64,000 nucleotides of DNA, taken from positions 50,793,695 to 50,857,694 of the forward strand of contig NC_034411.1 of NCBI RefSeq assembly GCF_002078875.1. The letters run 5' to 3'. The notes beneath the pieces are model-generated. The model was not told the DNA's origin. It ran no database searches and was given only the letters and a program-made list of their open reading frames with translations. Position 1 is the stretch's first letter. Every line of letters begins with the position of its first letter. Position numbers and translations under genes: made by a program. The DNA is from Numida meleagris. Taxonomy: Eukaryota > Chordata > Aves > Galliformes > Numididae. Below, piece after piece: positions 48,265-60,300 of this stretch.

Positions 48265-50384
48265 CTGAAATATATGTATGCCTACATACATTACTTGTCT
48301 ACAAAATATACATTTTTAATATATATAATGTATATATATTACAGAAATACACATGTATATATAAACATAAAACTGATGGGAGGCTGCTCATGTTAGGTGC
48401 TGGTATGGCTGTGGTGCTGCCTGGCCCCATCCCCATCCCTGGCCCATGGCTGCCCAGAGCAGCTCCCTGCTCCCTGGAGTCAGATATGAGAGGAGTGGGA
48501 TACCCAGGCAGGACAGGGATGGTCCAGTAGTTGGTACTCCTGCTTTGACGTGAAGCAGTCTGGCAGACACTTGTGACTGTAGCACTGTGCTGAGAGAAGT
48601 GGATGATGTGGAGCTGGCGGAGGGTGGTCAGCAAAGGTGCATAGCAGCGCCAGGCAAAGTGTTTTGCTATCTGGTGCAGGCACGTGGAACCAGCAGTGCG
48701 TCACTTGAGAACCAAGCCCACTTTTATAACCATGCAGTGAATGTTTCACCAAACAAAGAAAAGAACCCCCTTCCAGGATAATGTATTTACATCCGTGCAG
48801 TCAGGCAACTGAAATGGGAACTGTTTAACTGCCACAAATAAGTATATAATCAGAAGTTCTTAATGTCTGATTATCTTAAAGCAGTAATGAACCTGTAGTT
48901 TGTTGATTTTTTTTTTTAATGAAAGTGATATATTTTGGAGACGATTAAGAGAAAAAATGGTACTTGCCTGATTCTTAAGGGCACAGAAATTTCTGTTCCT
49001 TCTGGGTAATACGGGTGTTGCTTGAAGTACACTCTGATTCCCACTAGAGGGGAGTCCTCTCAGGCTAGGTTGTAATGCATTTTGTGGGTTGGTTTTTTTG
49101 TTTTTTTTTTTGTTGTTGTTGTTTTTTAAACTCAGCATGAGAAAAACATTGCAGTGTTCCACAGCTTGTTTCAGTACTTTATATTGTGTATCTTACAGTG
49201 TCAGCAGTTACTTGTCTCTTACTGCATTTTACACAGAGGTGAAAACCAAAATGAATGGATCAGTATGGTAATACGGAGGTAAACACAGTAGTAACTAAGA
49301 ATACAGGGGGTATTTTATTGCACCATCCTCACCATGAGATTTTATCGCAGAAATGGTGTGATTGCTCTCGGAAAAACAGAAGTGGTATTATCAGACTGTT
49401 CAATAACATTTTTTGTTAGAATTACCATCTACACCAGTGGTTGCACTCTGAACCGTTTTATTGTCTCTGTGAGCCTTACATTTCTAAGCGTTAAAGAAAA
49501 AAAAATCTATCTATAAAAGAGAGCACAGTGATGTACGTTTCATCGTCTTAAACTTCTGTTTTGCTGTCTGATGTCACAGTTTGTTCCTCTTCACAACATC
49601 CTGGTGAAAGAAAAGAGACCTGACTTTGGTAAACGTGCCATTAATTTTTGCATTTTGAACCTACAGCAGTCACAAACGTTCACTCATCACGGAGTGATCA
49701 GGAGCTTAATTAGCACAGCCCACATGCTGACGGTGCCACTTCCCTGTGTGGTGACATCCCCATACAGTGAGGTGGCTTCCCCACAGGTTGGACAAAGCAT
49801 GGATCCCCAACAAAGACCTCTTTGGTTGATCTTTGCAGGAGTTTTGTGCCATCTGTGATGTGTTCCAACACTGGGAGCACCAAACATGAAGCAGTGCAGA
49901 GAGGAGCAGCTCTGAGGAGGTTCCATGAGCCGTTAGTCCATCTGGGGCCACAGGAGGAGCAGAGGAGGAGGAGGAGGAGGAAGGGACCACAGGGCAAGGG
50001 AGACAGAGTGGGCTGGGGTCATCAGCATGGCTGGATCCAGGGTGGGACCCAAGAAGGAGCCAGTGGCACAAGGGAGGCTCCACTTTCACTAGTGAGTCTC
50101 CTTGATAAAAAATTTGGAACCAGTGCAGTAGGATAACATCTTAGATAGGTGACCAGCACAGTACCGGGTAGGGATAGTTGAGTGGATTTTGAACAAGATT
50201 GTTTGAGTTCTGCTGTGTATATTGTTATGGTAGCAAGATGTTATACCAAAGCAGCCTGGTGAAACTGAACACTCAGTTTAGATAGGTATCACGTTAACCC
50301 TAGGTGGACTGCTTCTGACACTGTAATTACTTTTTTTCGGAAGCAACTTGATGAACTGAATTGGGCGTAGTATTCTAACAGGCG
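48265..50384. other. Unique noncoding DNA, purine-rich near 50 kb
   Basis: 48,300-48,365 is an AT-rich, TATATA-like stretch right beside the mariner element. 48,380-48,720 and 49,700-50,090 are GC-richer and open for about 95-127 codons on the minus strand without any known domain. A T11-type run followed by GTT repeats lies at 49,093-49,125. Confidence 0.45.
49952..49983 (+). repeat. (GGA)n-type purine repeat
   Basis: Consecutive AGG/GAG triplets lie inside a longer purine-rich segment running to about 50,060. It is a simple-sequence tract; the Arg- or Glu-rich readings across it are artefacts. Confidence 0.8.
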
Positions 50385-50575
50385 GTCATTCTGTTACTTC
50401 CAATCCAGTGTCTGATTATTCTCTTCTTGGCCCTGGGCAAGTCACTTAACCCTCTGTCTGTTTCTTCATCTGTAAAATATATTATGGATATTTATCAGTC
50501 TCACCAGGACTGATTGTTTAATATTTATAAAGTGCCTAAAGGATTAGAAGCTTAATATAAGTAGCTAATACATAT
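50385..50575 (+). repeat. MIR SINE, partial copy
   Basis: The text CCCTGGGCAAGTCACTTAAC, then TTCATCTGTAAAAT, then a decayed GTTTAATATTTATAAAGTGCC segment reproduces the core and 3' part of the MIR consensus in order, on the plus strand. MIR is an ancient tRNA-derived SINE shared by mammals, birds and reptiles. The tRNA-like 5' part is weak. A recognisable copy in a bird is a very old insertion. Confidence 0.8.
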
Positions 50576-50874
50576 CATTTCAGATTGGTTTTATTTACTT
50601 GGATGCTTTTTTTTTTCTGCCTCCTGTTCAATGAGATCTTGTTTTGTAGCCTCTTACTGCCTTTCCTAATCAGTTGGACAGGTCACAATTAGGTAACTTC
50701 AGGTTTGTTTTCTTCTTTTTATTCTTAGTTCCGATAAATGCTTCTTCTCTTCCTCCCCCCTCCCCCCTTTTCCTCCCTTTTTTAATTTAGAGATGAAGAG
50801 ATACCATATGTTGCTAGATCATGACATAAATATATTTAAGTGCTGCCATCATTGTTAGTTTATCAGCCTTTCCA

Positions 50875-50904
50875 TTATAAACCCTCTTGTTCAGGGGTTT
50901 ATAA
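50875..50904. repeat. Perfect 10-bp inverted repeat between two MIRs
   Basis: The arms TTATAAACCC (50,875-50,884) and GGGTTTATAA (50,895-50,904) are exact reverse complements with a 10-base loop. The hairpin sits in AT-rich unique DNA between the two MIR copies. Confidence 0.55.
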
Positions 50905-51094
50905 CTCTGGCATTATAATGTGCTTCGGGCTGAAACTTGACATTCATTTTTTCTGTCTTGATTTGCTTTAAATCTTTCACTCTTCTTAAGTTAAACTGGA
51001 GATTAGATACATTAGTTATAGTTATACTAGTTATATAAATTATAATGCAGCAGTAGGCATTTTAAATAGGATGTAAATCAGAGAAATAGAGAAT

Positions 51095-51342
51095 TTCCTA
51101 GTTGTTAAACTATGAGCCTGGGAGTAAAAATCTGGGATTCTTTTCCTGAGTCACGTCTCTTGTTTGGCACATGACTGCTAAGAAATTATTTAACCTCTTT
51201 CTGCCTCACTCTGCTTTCTGTATATTGGGATGATGACATTTCCTACCGCACTGGTGTATTGGGAAGCTTAATTAATTAGAATTCATAAAAGTACTGAGGT
51301 TCTCAGGTGAAAGGTGCTGAAGTATGAAGTATTTTTAAGGAG
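51095..51342 (+). repeat. MIR SINE, near full-length copy
   Basis: MIR landmarks are in order: a tRNA-like start (TTGTTAAACTATGAGCCTGG near 51,101-51,120), TCTGGGATTCTTTTCCTGAG, a diverged TTATTTAACCTCTTTCTGCC segment, GGGATGATGACA, and the 3' end TGAGGTTCTCAGGTGAAAGG followed by TGCTGAAGTATGAAGTATT. The orientation is the same as the copy about 500 bases upstream. The length of about 250 bases is close to the whole family consensus, which is unusual for so old an element in a bird. Confidence 0.8.
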
Positions 51343-54300
51343 ACTAATGAAAAATCGGTGTGCCTGTTTTTCTGCGTCTGCTGTCCCAGATTAATGCGTA
51401 TCAGCTCTTGGAGCGGTGGCTACATGGCAACCAGCAAGGTGTGCTAGATTTGGGGCATCGCTAGGTCACTTCACAGCTTGCAGTCCTCAAGCTTTCAGAC
51501 GCTCACTGTATTGTGCTCCTGGGTAGTCTTGGCCTCTGGGCAGTTCATCTTCCCTGAATGCCGTAGTTCTTAAAGAATTTGCTTTGCTGAAGGCCGGAAG
51601 GGAGCCTGTGAGTGAGGCCTGGGCCAAAGAGCTTCCGACTGGAGCAGTTCCGCTCAGTGCTGATGCAGGTGCACTAGGCCTCATCAGGTGGTAATGCAAA
51701 GGGAAGAGCTCAGCTGTTGCCAGTATTTAATTTTAGAGGGAGTTGTCACAGCAGGTGTTGCTTGGGCAGCTTTTTGGTGTAACCGGAAGCCACTTGGAGA
51801 TCAGTGTTCCAGTTGCACTCTATTACATGTTGGGGCACTGACAGATGGGTGCTTTTTACACCGTTTAGGTTGAGTTTCTGAGTTTCTTTTCTTGGCAGTT
51901 TTTGTTGGCAGCTGCTAGTTCAACATGTCCCGTTTTATGTAGGCTTTGCTTGGGCTGGTCCTAGTTGATGTCCTTTGTGGAAAACTGTTCTGCCTGGACT
52001 GTGGTGCTGTGCTCAGGAGAGGTTGCTGATAGTGGCTACGTTTGAAATGATCTTTCTCCTTATAATTGCAGGTTGAAGTCTTGGCCTCCGAGGATGCTAC
52101 ATTTGGACACAAGGTCTGTAGTTCAATGCAGTTCCGCTCTGTAGGTCCTATCTGTTTAAATTGCTGGATGTGGTGTCATGGAAGGTGACAATTTTCAGTC
52201 TGAGAATTGAGAATCCTGTGACTTACATCCACCAGTTTGAAAACCTTCCCCTAGGTGTGTTGTTTTGAGGCGGGCACGTGGGCTCACTTACTCTGTATAG
52301 CACACTTGAGCAGATTTTACTTGGGGAAGCCCATGTAGAAACAGAGAACTGCTTTGTAACTTTTAAGTTGCCTTCATTGCTGGGTTTGTTCTTGTTTCAT
52401 AGATTTGCTCTCAAAAATCCCAGTTGTTATCTGCTTTGTAGTCTGTTGAGTGAGCCACTTTGTTCACAGTGGTTTTTCTCAGTGCATTGCAAATACAAAG
52501 TAGTACGTTGAACAGCTGCATCACCCTGTGTTCAGTTGTAGATCAGTATATGGCATACAGCAGGCATGTTAGAGACAACGCTTTAGACCTGCTCTGTGAA
52601 GTGGGTGGGCAGTACCCTAGTTATTTCTTTGGCCAACAAGCCTCATGGCAACAAGCGTGGTTTTAATTGAACATTATTAGCAGATGATTTTAGGAAAAGG
52701 CAGATTGTGTGTAGGCTACATCTATTTAACTAGGAAGAGAGTGGGTATGGGAGGGGAAGGAGGAGATAAGAGGCACAGTAGGCTGAAGCATGACAATGAA
52801 GAGTTTCCTGCTGCTGAATGTCCCTATGCTGTGGTACTACAGCAGGTGAGAAAATAACAGTGCTGTTACTTAATGCCAATGTGAAAAAAAAATCAAGAAA
52901 AGATGAAATAAGTTTTCCAAGTTTATACTGGAATGCTGTAAACAAAATTAACCTACAGAAAAAAAAAAAAAGCTTTAAAAACATCTAAATATTCATGATG
53001 CCAGAATTTACCGTTGCATCTGTATTGTACTTTTTTGTGTTGATACGTGATAAAGTGATTTAAATGAATTATTATGAACTGACTACTCGGTATTATTTGA
53101 AGTATTTAACATACAGTATGCTCAGTATTTTCTGGTTTTTGTTTTATTTTTTATTATTATTATTTAATACCTAGCATGCATACAGAATATTTGTTGAATT
53201 TTTAATAAACCTCAAGAGTCAGCTCTTGTGCAGTTATCTCCATAATCCTTCAGACTAGGTGGGTAAACAGAAATATTACTGAAGATGATTGCAGCCAATG
53301 ACTCTTACAACTAAAACACCGTGAAACGGGCTTCTTGCTGGCTTTTTATGGCTAAACTTGCATGGTGTTTTTCAGTCTTCCAGTTGTCTTGATGAACATC
53401 CTTTGAAGCTCCTTGTTACCAAAGGTTTTAAGAGTGTTCTGTTGCTAAGCTTTAGTTTTACAAAACCAAATCAATACTATTGCTAACTCTTAACGTCATC
53501 TTCTAGAGTCGCAAGGAAATTGTCTGTAAGGTTCAGTTTCAGAACCAACAGGGTCATTTTACTCTCATAAAGAAGTAGTCTTGCATTATGTAATAAACTA
53601 GATATATCTAGGAACTTCATGTACTTTTTCTGTATCAAGAAAAAAGGTAAATGTGTCATTCCAAACTCATTCATCTCAGAATTTATCTTAGCTGTCTACT
53701 TAGGCATTCTGTGAAAGCATCCTCTCTGTTAAGAAACACTTCCTCTACTGTGTGTCGCAATGAGATGTAAACATTAGTAATTCTGTTATGTTGGTATGCT
53801 CATGGAGAATGTGTATAAGCACAGTTTTTATAAAGAAAAATATTTTTTATTGTTTAAGTAGGAAGACAAATTTATATGGAAAATGTCGTGCAGCATAGTT
53901 GAGGAATGCGTAAGGTCGTAGTTTGCATGAAACAACTCTTTCCTTGTATCAAGTTTTTAGCCTGAATTTCTTTTCCAGGGCTAATGTAGGCAGCTAGGGG
54001 GGCTTATCGTTACAGTTTTGGGTGGAGTATGTGGCTCAGCTTCTAACATTTCAAGTCCCGTCTGTATGCACATGCAGAAGCATAATTTGTGGCATGGGGT
54101 GACTTGTCTTTTGACTATTCCCATTCCACCAATCCTTAAACGCTTCCGACTTAGTTTTAGGGCTGTTGACAGGCTGCATTTCCTGTAGATACTGGAATAC
54201 TGTGTTTGGAAAGAAGTATTTCTGAAATGCAGAAAGAGCTTACAATGTTATCTCTTAGTCTTAAATTCGCCTTTGCTGCTTGCTGGCAGTGAACGGGGCC

Positions 54301-57300
54301 GTTTCCCAGGAACATGTGCTGAATGAGGCAGCACAACATTGTTCAGCCTCACCATAGTTATCGGCTGGGAAGGGAAGATCTGGATGATGGAGTCTTTTGA
54401 GTCACTGATGATCAGGAGGATAAGCACATGTAGAAATCAGCTACAGAGTGTAGCTGACGTAGGATATGCATTTTGATTGGACGAAATAGGCTTTTATTTT
54501 AGCAAAGAAAATTGAAACAAAAGCTATTGTTGCACACTGTAAATAAGCCCAGGGAAGAGGTACCTTGAAGTGCCAAGTCTTGTTTTTACTCTGTAAACAC
54601 AGAACAGGTGCAAACTGCAGGCCGTTAGTAATTGTCCTTCAGAATGTTCCCTCCATCGCACTATTTTAATAAGAAAGCAATTTTTCCAAAACAAAGGTAG
54701 AATATAAGGCATTTGTTGGAGTAAAAAAAGGTATTTTTAATATAATCGGGGGTTTTTTGTGCATATGTGAGATCAGTAGTCTCTTATGGATCACGGAAGT
54801 GTAAGCTGTTGAAATAAAAAGTGATTTTCGATAAGTATGAATATGCACAAATTTGGTAGTGTTACTGTCCTTTGGTTGAATGATAGACAAAAACACTCAA
54901 CTTTTTCTTTATGCAACTAATTTTGGTAAGCTGACAGCATGTAGTAGCATTTTTGAAGGTGGTACATGGGGCATTCAGTTTTACTTATACATGCATTTTT
55001 GTGTGTATTTGTGTGCATGTTTGTATCTCAAAGAGGGAAAAAAAAATCCAGCTTTTGACTGATTTCAGTATTTAGAATGGTTGTGATGCGCATGGCTATT
55101 GGTGGAGAGATGTGGGCGAAATGGCCACTCAGCAAACCATGAGCAGCTGACAGGTGATCTGGGACAGACGGGCCCGTTGTGAGCACTGCGTTCAATTCTG
55201 CTGAGTATAAGCTTACACATACAGTGTGTTTCTTTGGAACTGTACTTGTGGAGAGCCTCGCATAGCGGGAGAGTGACTGGATAGAGTGGTATCTGCTTGA
55301 GTCTGCAGTCAGCACACAAGAATGTGTTTAAAAGTTGGAAGCTCTTTTAACCCTGTTAATCTTATTAAAGCCTAATGACGACGTGTAAAATACTAACAGT
55401 ACCGATTTATTTTGTGTTGATTTTAGCTGGAATAGGAAGATGGATTTTAGCAGATGGGACCAGCGCTCCCAGATGGTAGAAAAAATTAGGAGGGATATGA
55501 AGATGTGAAAAAGAAAAAAGAGTAAGGTGTGCAGAGCAGTAATAAGAGGTGAAAGCTTTAACCATTTTGAGTGATGCCAATTCAAACACGAAGGCAGTGA
55601 ACAAATAAAAATAATGGTGTCTGTCTGAGGTTTTTAAATCCTAGGAGATTTAGATGCTCAATTATCGTTAGAACACTGTGATCCCTTAGTTAGAATTGAA
55701 ATTAGTCTGAAAGGTTGGTTATTGTGTAAAGATTTAACCCGCGTTCTGTTGTTGTAAGAGTCTCGTGTTGGCGTTGGTTGGAGTTACAATGCAGAAAGCA
55801 GCAGGAAATACTTCAGACGGGTTGACAACTGTGTTTGGCCCTATGGAGAAAACGAGATGCTCTGCTTCTTTCCTCTTTGTGCTCGGTTTTCTATCCCTTC
55901 TTCCCCTCCCTTCCCCAGGGCCCTTGCTGCCAGCACCAACCTGACCCAAATACCGTGGCGGAGGTGGCTTCACCCGGCGGGGCAGGCCGGGATCCGCTCG
56001 CCCACGCAGCCGTCTTGTCACAGCCATGTCGGTGCTGTGTGTTCAGGGCTGGCCGCGCGGTGCTCACACGGACCCATGCTCGTGGCAGCTGGCGGCTGCG
56101 TGTCAGCGGGCTCGCAGCTTCATGCAACGGGGAAAGAGACGCTTGTGTCCCCGCAGTGGGGGAGCTCGCTGAGAACAGGGCTATCCTGCTTGGAAGCCAG
56201 CTTTAATCCTCCCATTGTGTGTACTTTTAAGCTGTGTTGTGATGTAATTGGCTTAATCATTACTATTATGTTGCTTTGCACAAGCCGAGATTGTAATTTG
56301 ACATATGGAAATAAGCGGCAACTGGATTAGTGATGTGCAGGTGTCATTTGGAAACGGGGTAGGTGAGAGCCCCGTGGTGTTTGGCAGGGGTGCTGGTAGC
56401 GCACAGAGGCACATTCCCGCAGCACTGTGCACGGGCGCAGGACCAGCCTCACCTGGTGGCCGTGCCGCTGGTGCTGCGGGACCGCTGCTCAGCCCCGAGG
56501 GATGGGTTCGCTGCTGGGTGACCTTATGTTTCCTTGGGGAGAAGTACAGGAGGAAGGATTACTCTTTGGTGGGGGAATCGGAGCAGCGCAGCTCTGGGAA
56601 AGAAGTGCCGTGGGGGTGGCATTTCTGAGGCGGCTCTGTCAGCCCAGTGGGGCTTCCGGTGGTGTTGGTGGAAGTGGCCGCAGTGGTGTTCTGTGACACA
56701 GCACAAAGTGGTGACCTCATCGCCATGATTTAATAATTCTGCAAGTTAGTGAGAGAGTCTATTCCTAAGATTTTTTTAAATGTCTGCTGCTGGGTTGCAT
56801 TTTTTTAACGCTCTTGCTCGACACAGGATATACGGTTTTAAGAATCGAATGTGCTCAGGACTGAAATGTCTTTTTCCTCCCACTCATACTGCTTTTACTC
56901 AAGCTTACTAAGATTTTGTTTTGCCTTTGTCCGCCTTGCAAACACTGCTTTATTGCAGTATTTGCAGCATTACAGTGCATCTCTGCAGCCTGCTTACGTT
57001 CACACTCCAGGTACCAGAAGTTCAGACCCCGAGGGAAAACACAGCTGCACGGTGTAGCTGCGTGTCTGCTTCCTGACTTGAAGTGTAGGACACCAAAGAG
57101 AATACATTTGGTGGCTGACTGTGAGTTATGACTGTGCAAATCTAGAAAGAAACTGCTGTTCTGACGGCATTCATAATACGGAAGCCTTGAGCTGCGAGAT
57201 GGAGTAGAGATGCCATTTGAGAAAATAGAGAAAACGTGTTCTCAGGAGATCGTTATGTTTGTTAATTGCATTTCTTTGAGATTTGTATTAGATTGATTGG

Positions 57301-60300
57301 CACAAAATAGTACTTCTTGGAAAGAAGGAGGAAAGAAGCCATGCAAGAAAAGTAAGCTTAAAAATTGTTTTCTTCTAATGTACGCCTTTTTAAAACAGCT
57401 TTCTTTTGTTGTAGACTCTCAGCAGCCTCTGCTTCTGCCATCTGGTGGTTGCTAACAACAGTTGCATCTTCAAAGCCAAATAAAATTGTTCTGAAGTCAG
57501 TTAATCCTTTTCAGAAGAGTATGTTTTCAAGTGTATGAATTAGCTCTGTCTTGATATGTTGACACTTGAAATGTCTATGTGTGTCTTTAGTATGTAGGAA
57601 TGTATAAGAGAAACGAGCCCTGATTTAGATCTATTCACCGTTGACTTAGGAATCTGGGAGGGGGGTTATAAATAAGTTCTTGGATTTGTTTCAGCTTAAA
57701 AAGAATAGATATTCATATTAGCCTCCAGTAACTTCTGTTTCACTGCTCAGAGCAGAATTAGGATTACATGTTTCACCAGCTCTGTTGTTGCTGTTTTCTT
57801 TGTGGAGTTGTTTTATCTGAGGTGTTCAGAGACGACTAAAAGGATTTTCCAGCCTTCTTTCTTTGGGTTGTTTTTAAAGCTGTGTTTTAGGATCGCTGAA
57901 GTCTTCTGAGTGCCTTCTGTGCTGGGTGTTTGCTAAGAGCAGGGAAGAAGGTATTCTTTTGATGTGCTCTTTTAGGGTTCTCAGCAGGGCTTAGGGACCT
58001 CTTACGGATGTGTCAGAGCATTTTGCACTAGTAAGTAGCAGCGACTTTAGCATGTTTTGCCTGGGCCTATTCAGACCACTGCTTGATATTCAGGACAAGC
58101 AAACACGGAACTGAACAGCTGTGATCAAGTTTTAGAAGAGTTTCACCTACATAACCAGTAGTTCTTTACATTGGGTAATTTCAGTCTCATTAAATCTAAT
58201 TTTCTGATTAGTTTCATAGAAATTAAGAGGTAATACCAACAGATGACATGGGCGGAGAGGAACTTGGAGCTCTCGCTGTACTCCAGCTCTGTCCTGAGGG
58301 CTGCGGAGCAGTGTATCTGGCCATCTGGAGCCTGGAGGATGATGTCAGACTAGGAGTGTTGGGCCCCATCAAAACCCACTCCCCAAGCACCTGCTTGTCG
58401 CAGTGCCCTGCTTCTTGCAGCTCCTTCCCACTTCTAGCCCTAGACTTCCCACCAGTGACCCAAAATACCGGTAAATATGTGTTTAATGCTCCTTTTCAGT
58501 GTGAAGCAGCTTGTGGTGCTTGACAAATAAATACTGCTGGCCTCAGGATGGGGAAGCGTTTGCTTCCAGAAATGCAGAGCGGTGTGGAGGGCTGGTGTGA
58601 GCAGAGTGGGGAATGTCACACCCGCCTCCCAGCCCTTGAAACTTGCGGTCCTGTGATTTGCAGTCGGGTGGGATCAGCGCTTAAAGTGCAGCCTTTAATA
58701 CTGGTTTTGTGATGGCAACGTGCGTCAGCTCAAGAATTCGATGGAACTCTCCATTTAGCATCAGTTGCTACAATGCAGTGTGGATTACCACCAAAAAAAA
58801 AATTTTTCTCAGTCTTTCTTGTTTTACTCTATACTTCTAATTGGTGGCGGTGCTGAGGCCTTGTAACCCCGCGTATCTGTGTGGGTTTGCCAGTGTTGGG
58901 CTCAGCCTTCTGTTAATGGTTGTCTCCAGCTGAACTTCAGGCTGTTAAAATGTAACCAGGATGCTGTTAGCAGTGCTGCGGGTCCTTTGCAGTTCTGTGT
59001 GGCCCGTTTGATTTATACAGTTGTTTTGAACTTGGAGGGAATATCAGATTTGCTGAGAAGTCATCTGACAACTGGAACGCGATGCCTGCTTGTAAATACT
59101 TGCACATTTTAAATAAATGTTTAGGCAGGTGGTCTCTTTGTTTGGGGGTGGGAAGGGGGCAGGACCGAGGGCTTGCAAATAGTTTGCTGTTCTTTCTTGA
59201 TTGGGAGAGCAGGTTAGACCAGCTTTCTTTTTCTTCTGCGCAGTTGTACCTGGCTGCGCAACTGGTGCGACCAGAACCGCCGCCTGGGGCCAGAGCCCCA
59301 CCTTGCGCGGGAAGCAGGCACCCATTCACGCTGCACCTCAAAACAGCGACAACAAAGGAACCGCAACTTTTTATGCTTCCCTCCTGTTTATCCCTTCGCT
59401 TTTTTGGATATTATTTCTTTTTAACAACGTAAACCAGGAACGCGCATGTGGAACAAGATGGAGCTTTGTGCAGTGTGGCTGCTTACACTGACTGTGTAGT
59501 CAGCTTGTTCGAACTAATGCTGGGTTTGAAGAATAGAAATGGCAGGGAAACATGAGAAAGTTGTTGGGCAGATGGGTGTGACCGAGGAGTTCAGTTCCCT
59601 TTTTTCTGAGGCAGGGTCAGGTGTGTATCATGCATGCTTCAGGCTGTACTTGGTGTGGAAAAAGTGGATTTCAAGAGGAAAAAATAATGCCAATAGCCTA
59701 GAAGCATGGGATTTTACTGAACACATGATCCTTTTGCAAAAGAAACAGCTTGTAACTTGAAATCTTCAATTATTCAGTTGTTGGGTTGTTGTTTTTTTTT
59801 GAAAAATTCTTCATATGAGATGGGTTTTCTGTTGAATTGGAGATTTTGATGGATAATTGTGTTGGATTAGAATGACACTGGAAATTTTTTTTTTTCAGGG
59901 TCATTTCTTTGTTTTTTTCTCAGTGAACAGTTAATTATTCTGTATCTTAGTAATGTATTTTATATAGCAAGATCAAAATTACGCATGGTTTTGGTGAAAT
60001 TTCCATACTATAGCAATGCTTTTAATTGCTTAATATGATGTGCACACAAACAATTGTGATATATTTCTAGTGCAGTGATCTTTGTATGTGCTTGCGATTC
60101 TCTTACAGAGTCCCTGGTATTACCTGGAATATAAAGCAGGTAGATTTATAATCGCTGTAGTAAAACTTGCCTTAACGTTTTAATCTGGAACAAAATAAGC
60201 ATCAGCTCCACTGCTCAGTGTCAATGTAACGTGACTGTCTGTTTTCATTCCACCAGCTGATTCCCACCCCACCTCTCCCACCCCCCCTTTTCAAGATCTG

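Noticed and set aside
48380..48720. Possible CR1 3' fragment (CCCATCCCTGGC... and GCTGCCCAGAGCAGCT wording)
   Set aside because: Only short stretches resemble CR1, the order is not convincing and no terminal tandem repeats are present.
57132..57160. miR-19-like TGTGCAAATCTA followed by AAACTG
   Set aside because: The middle differs from miR-19 and no opposing hairpin arm was seen.
59215..59345. GC-rich exon after an acceptor-like TTTTTCTTCTGCGCAG
   Set aside because: No matching donor and no recognisable protein text; the upstream G-rich tract suggests local composition rather than an exon.
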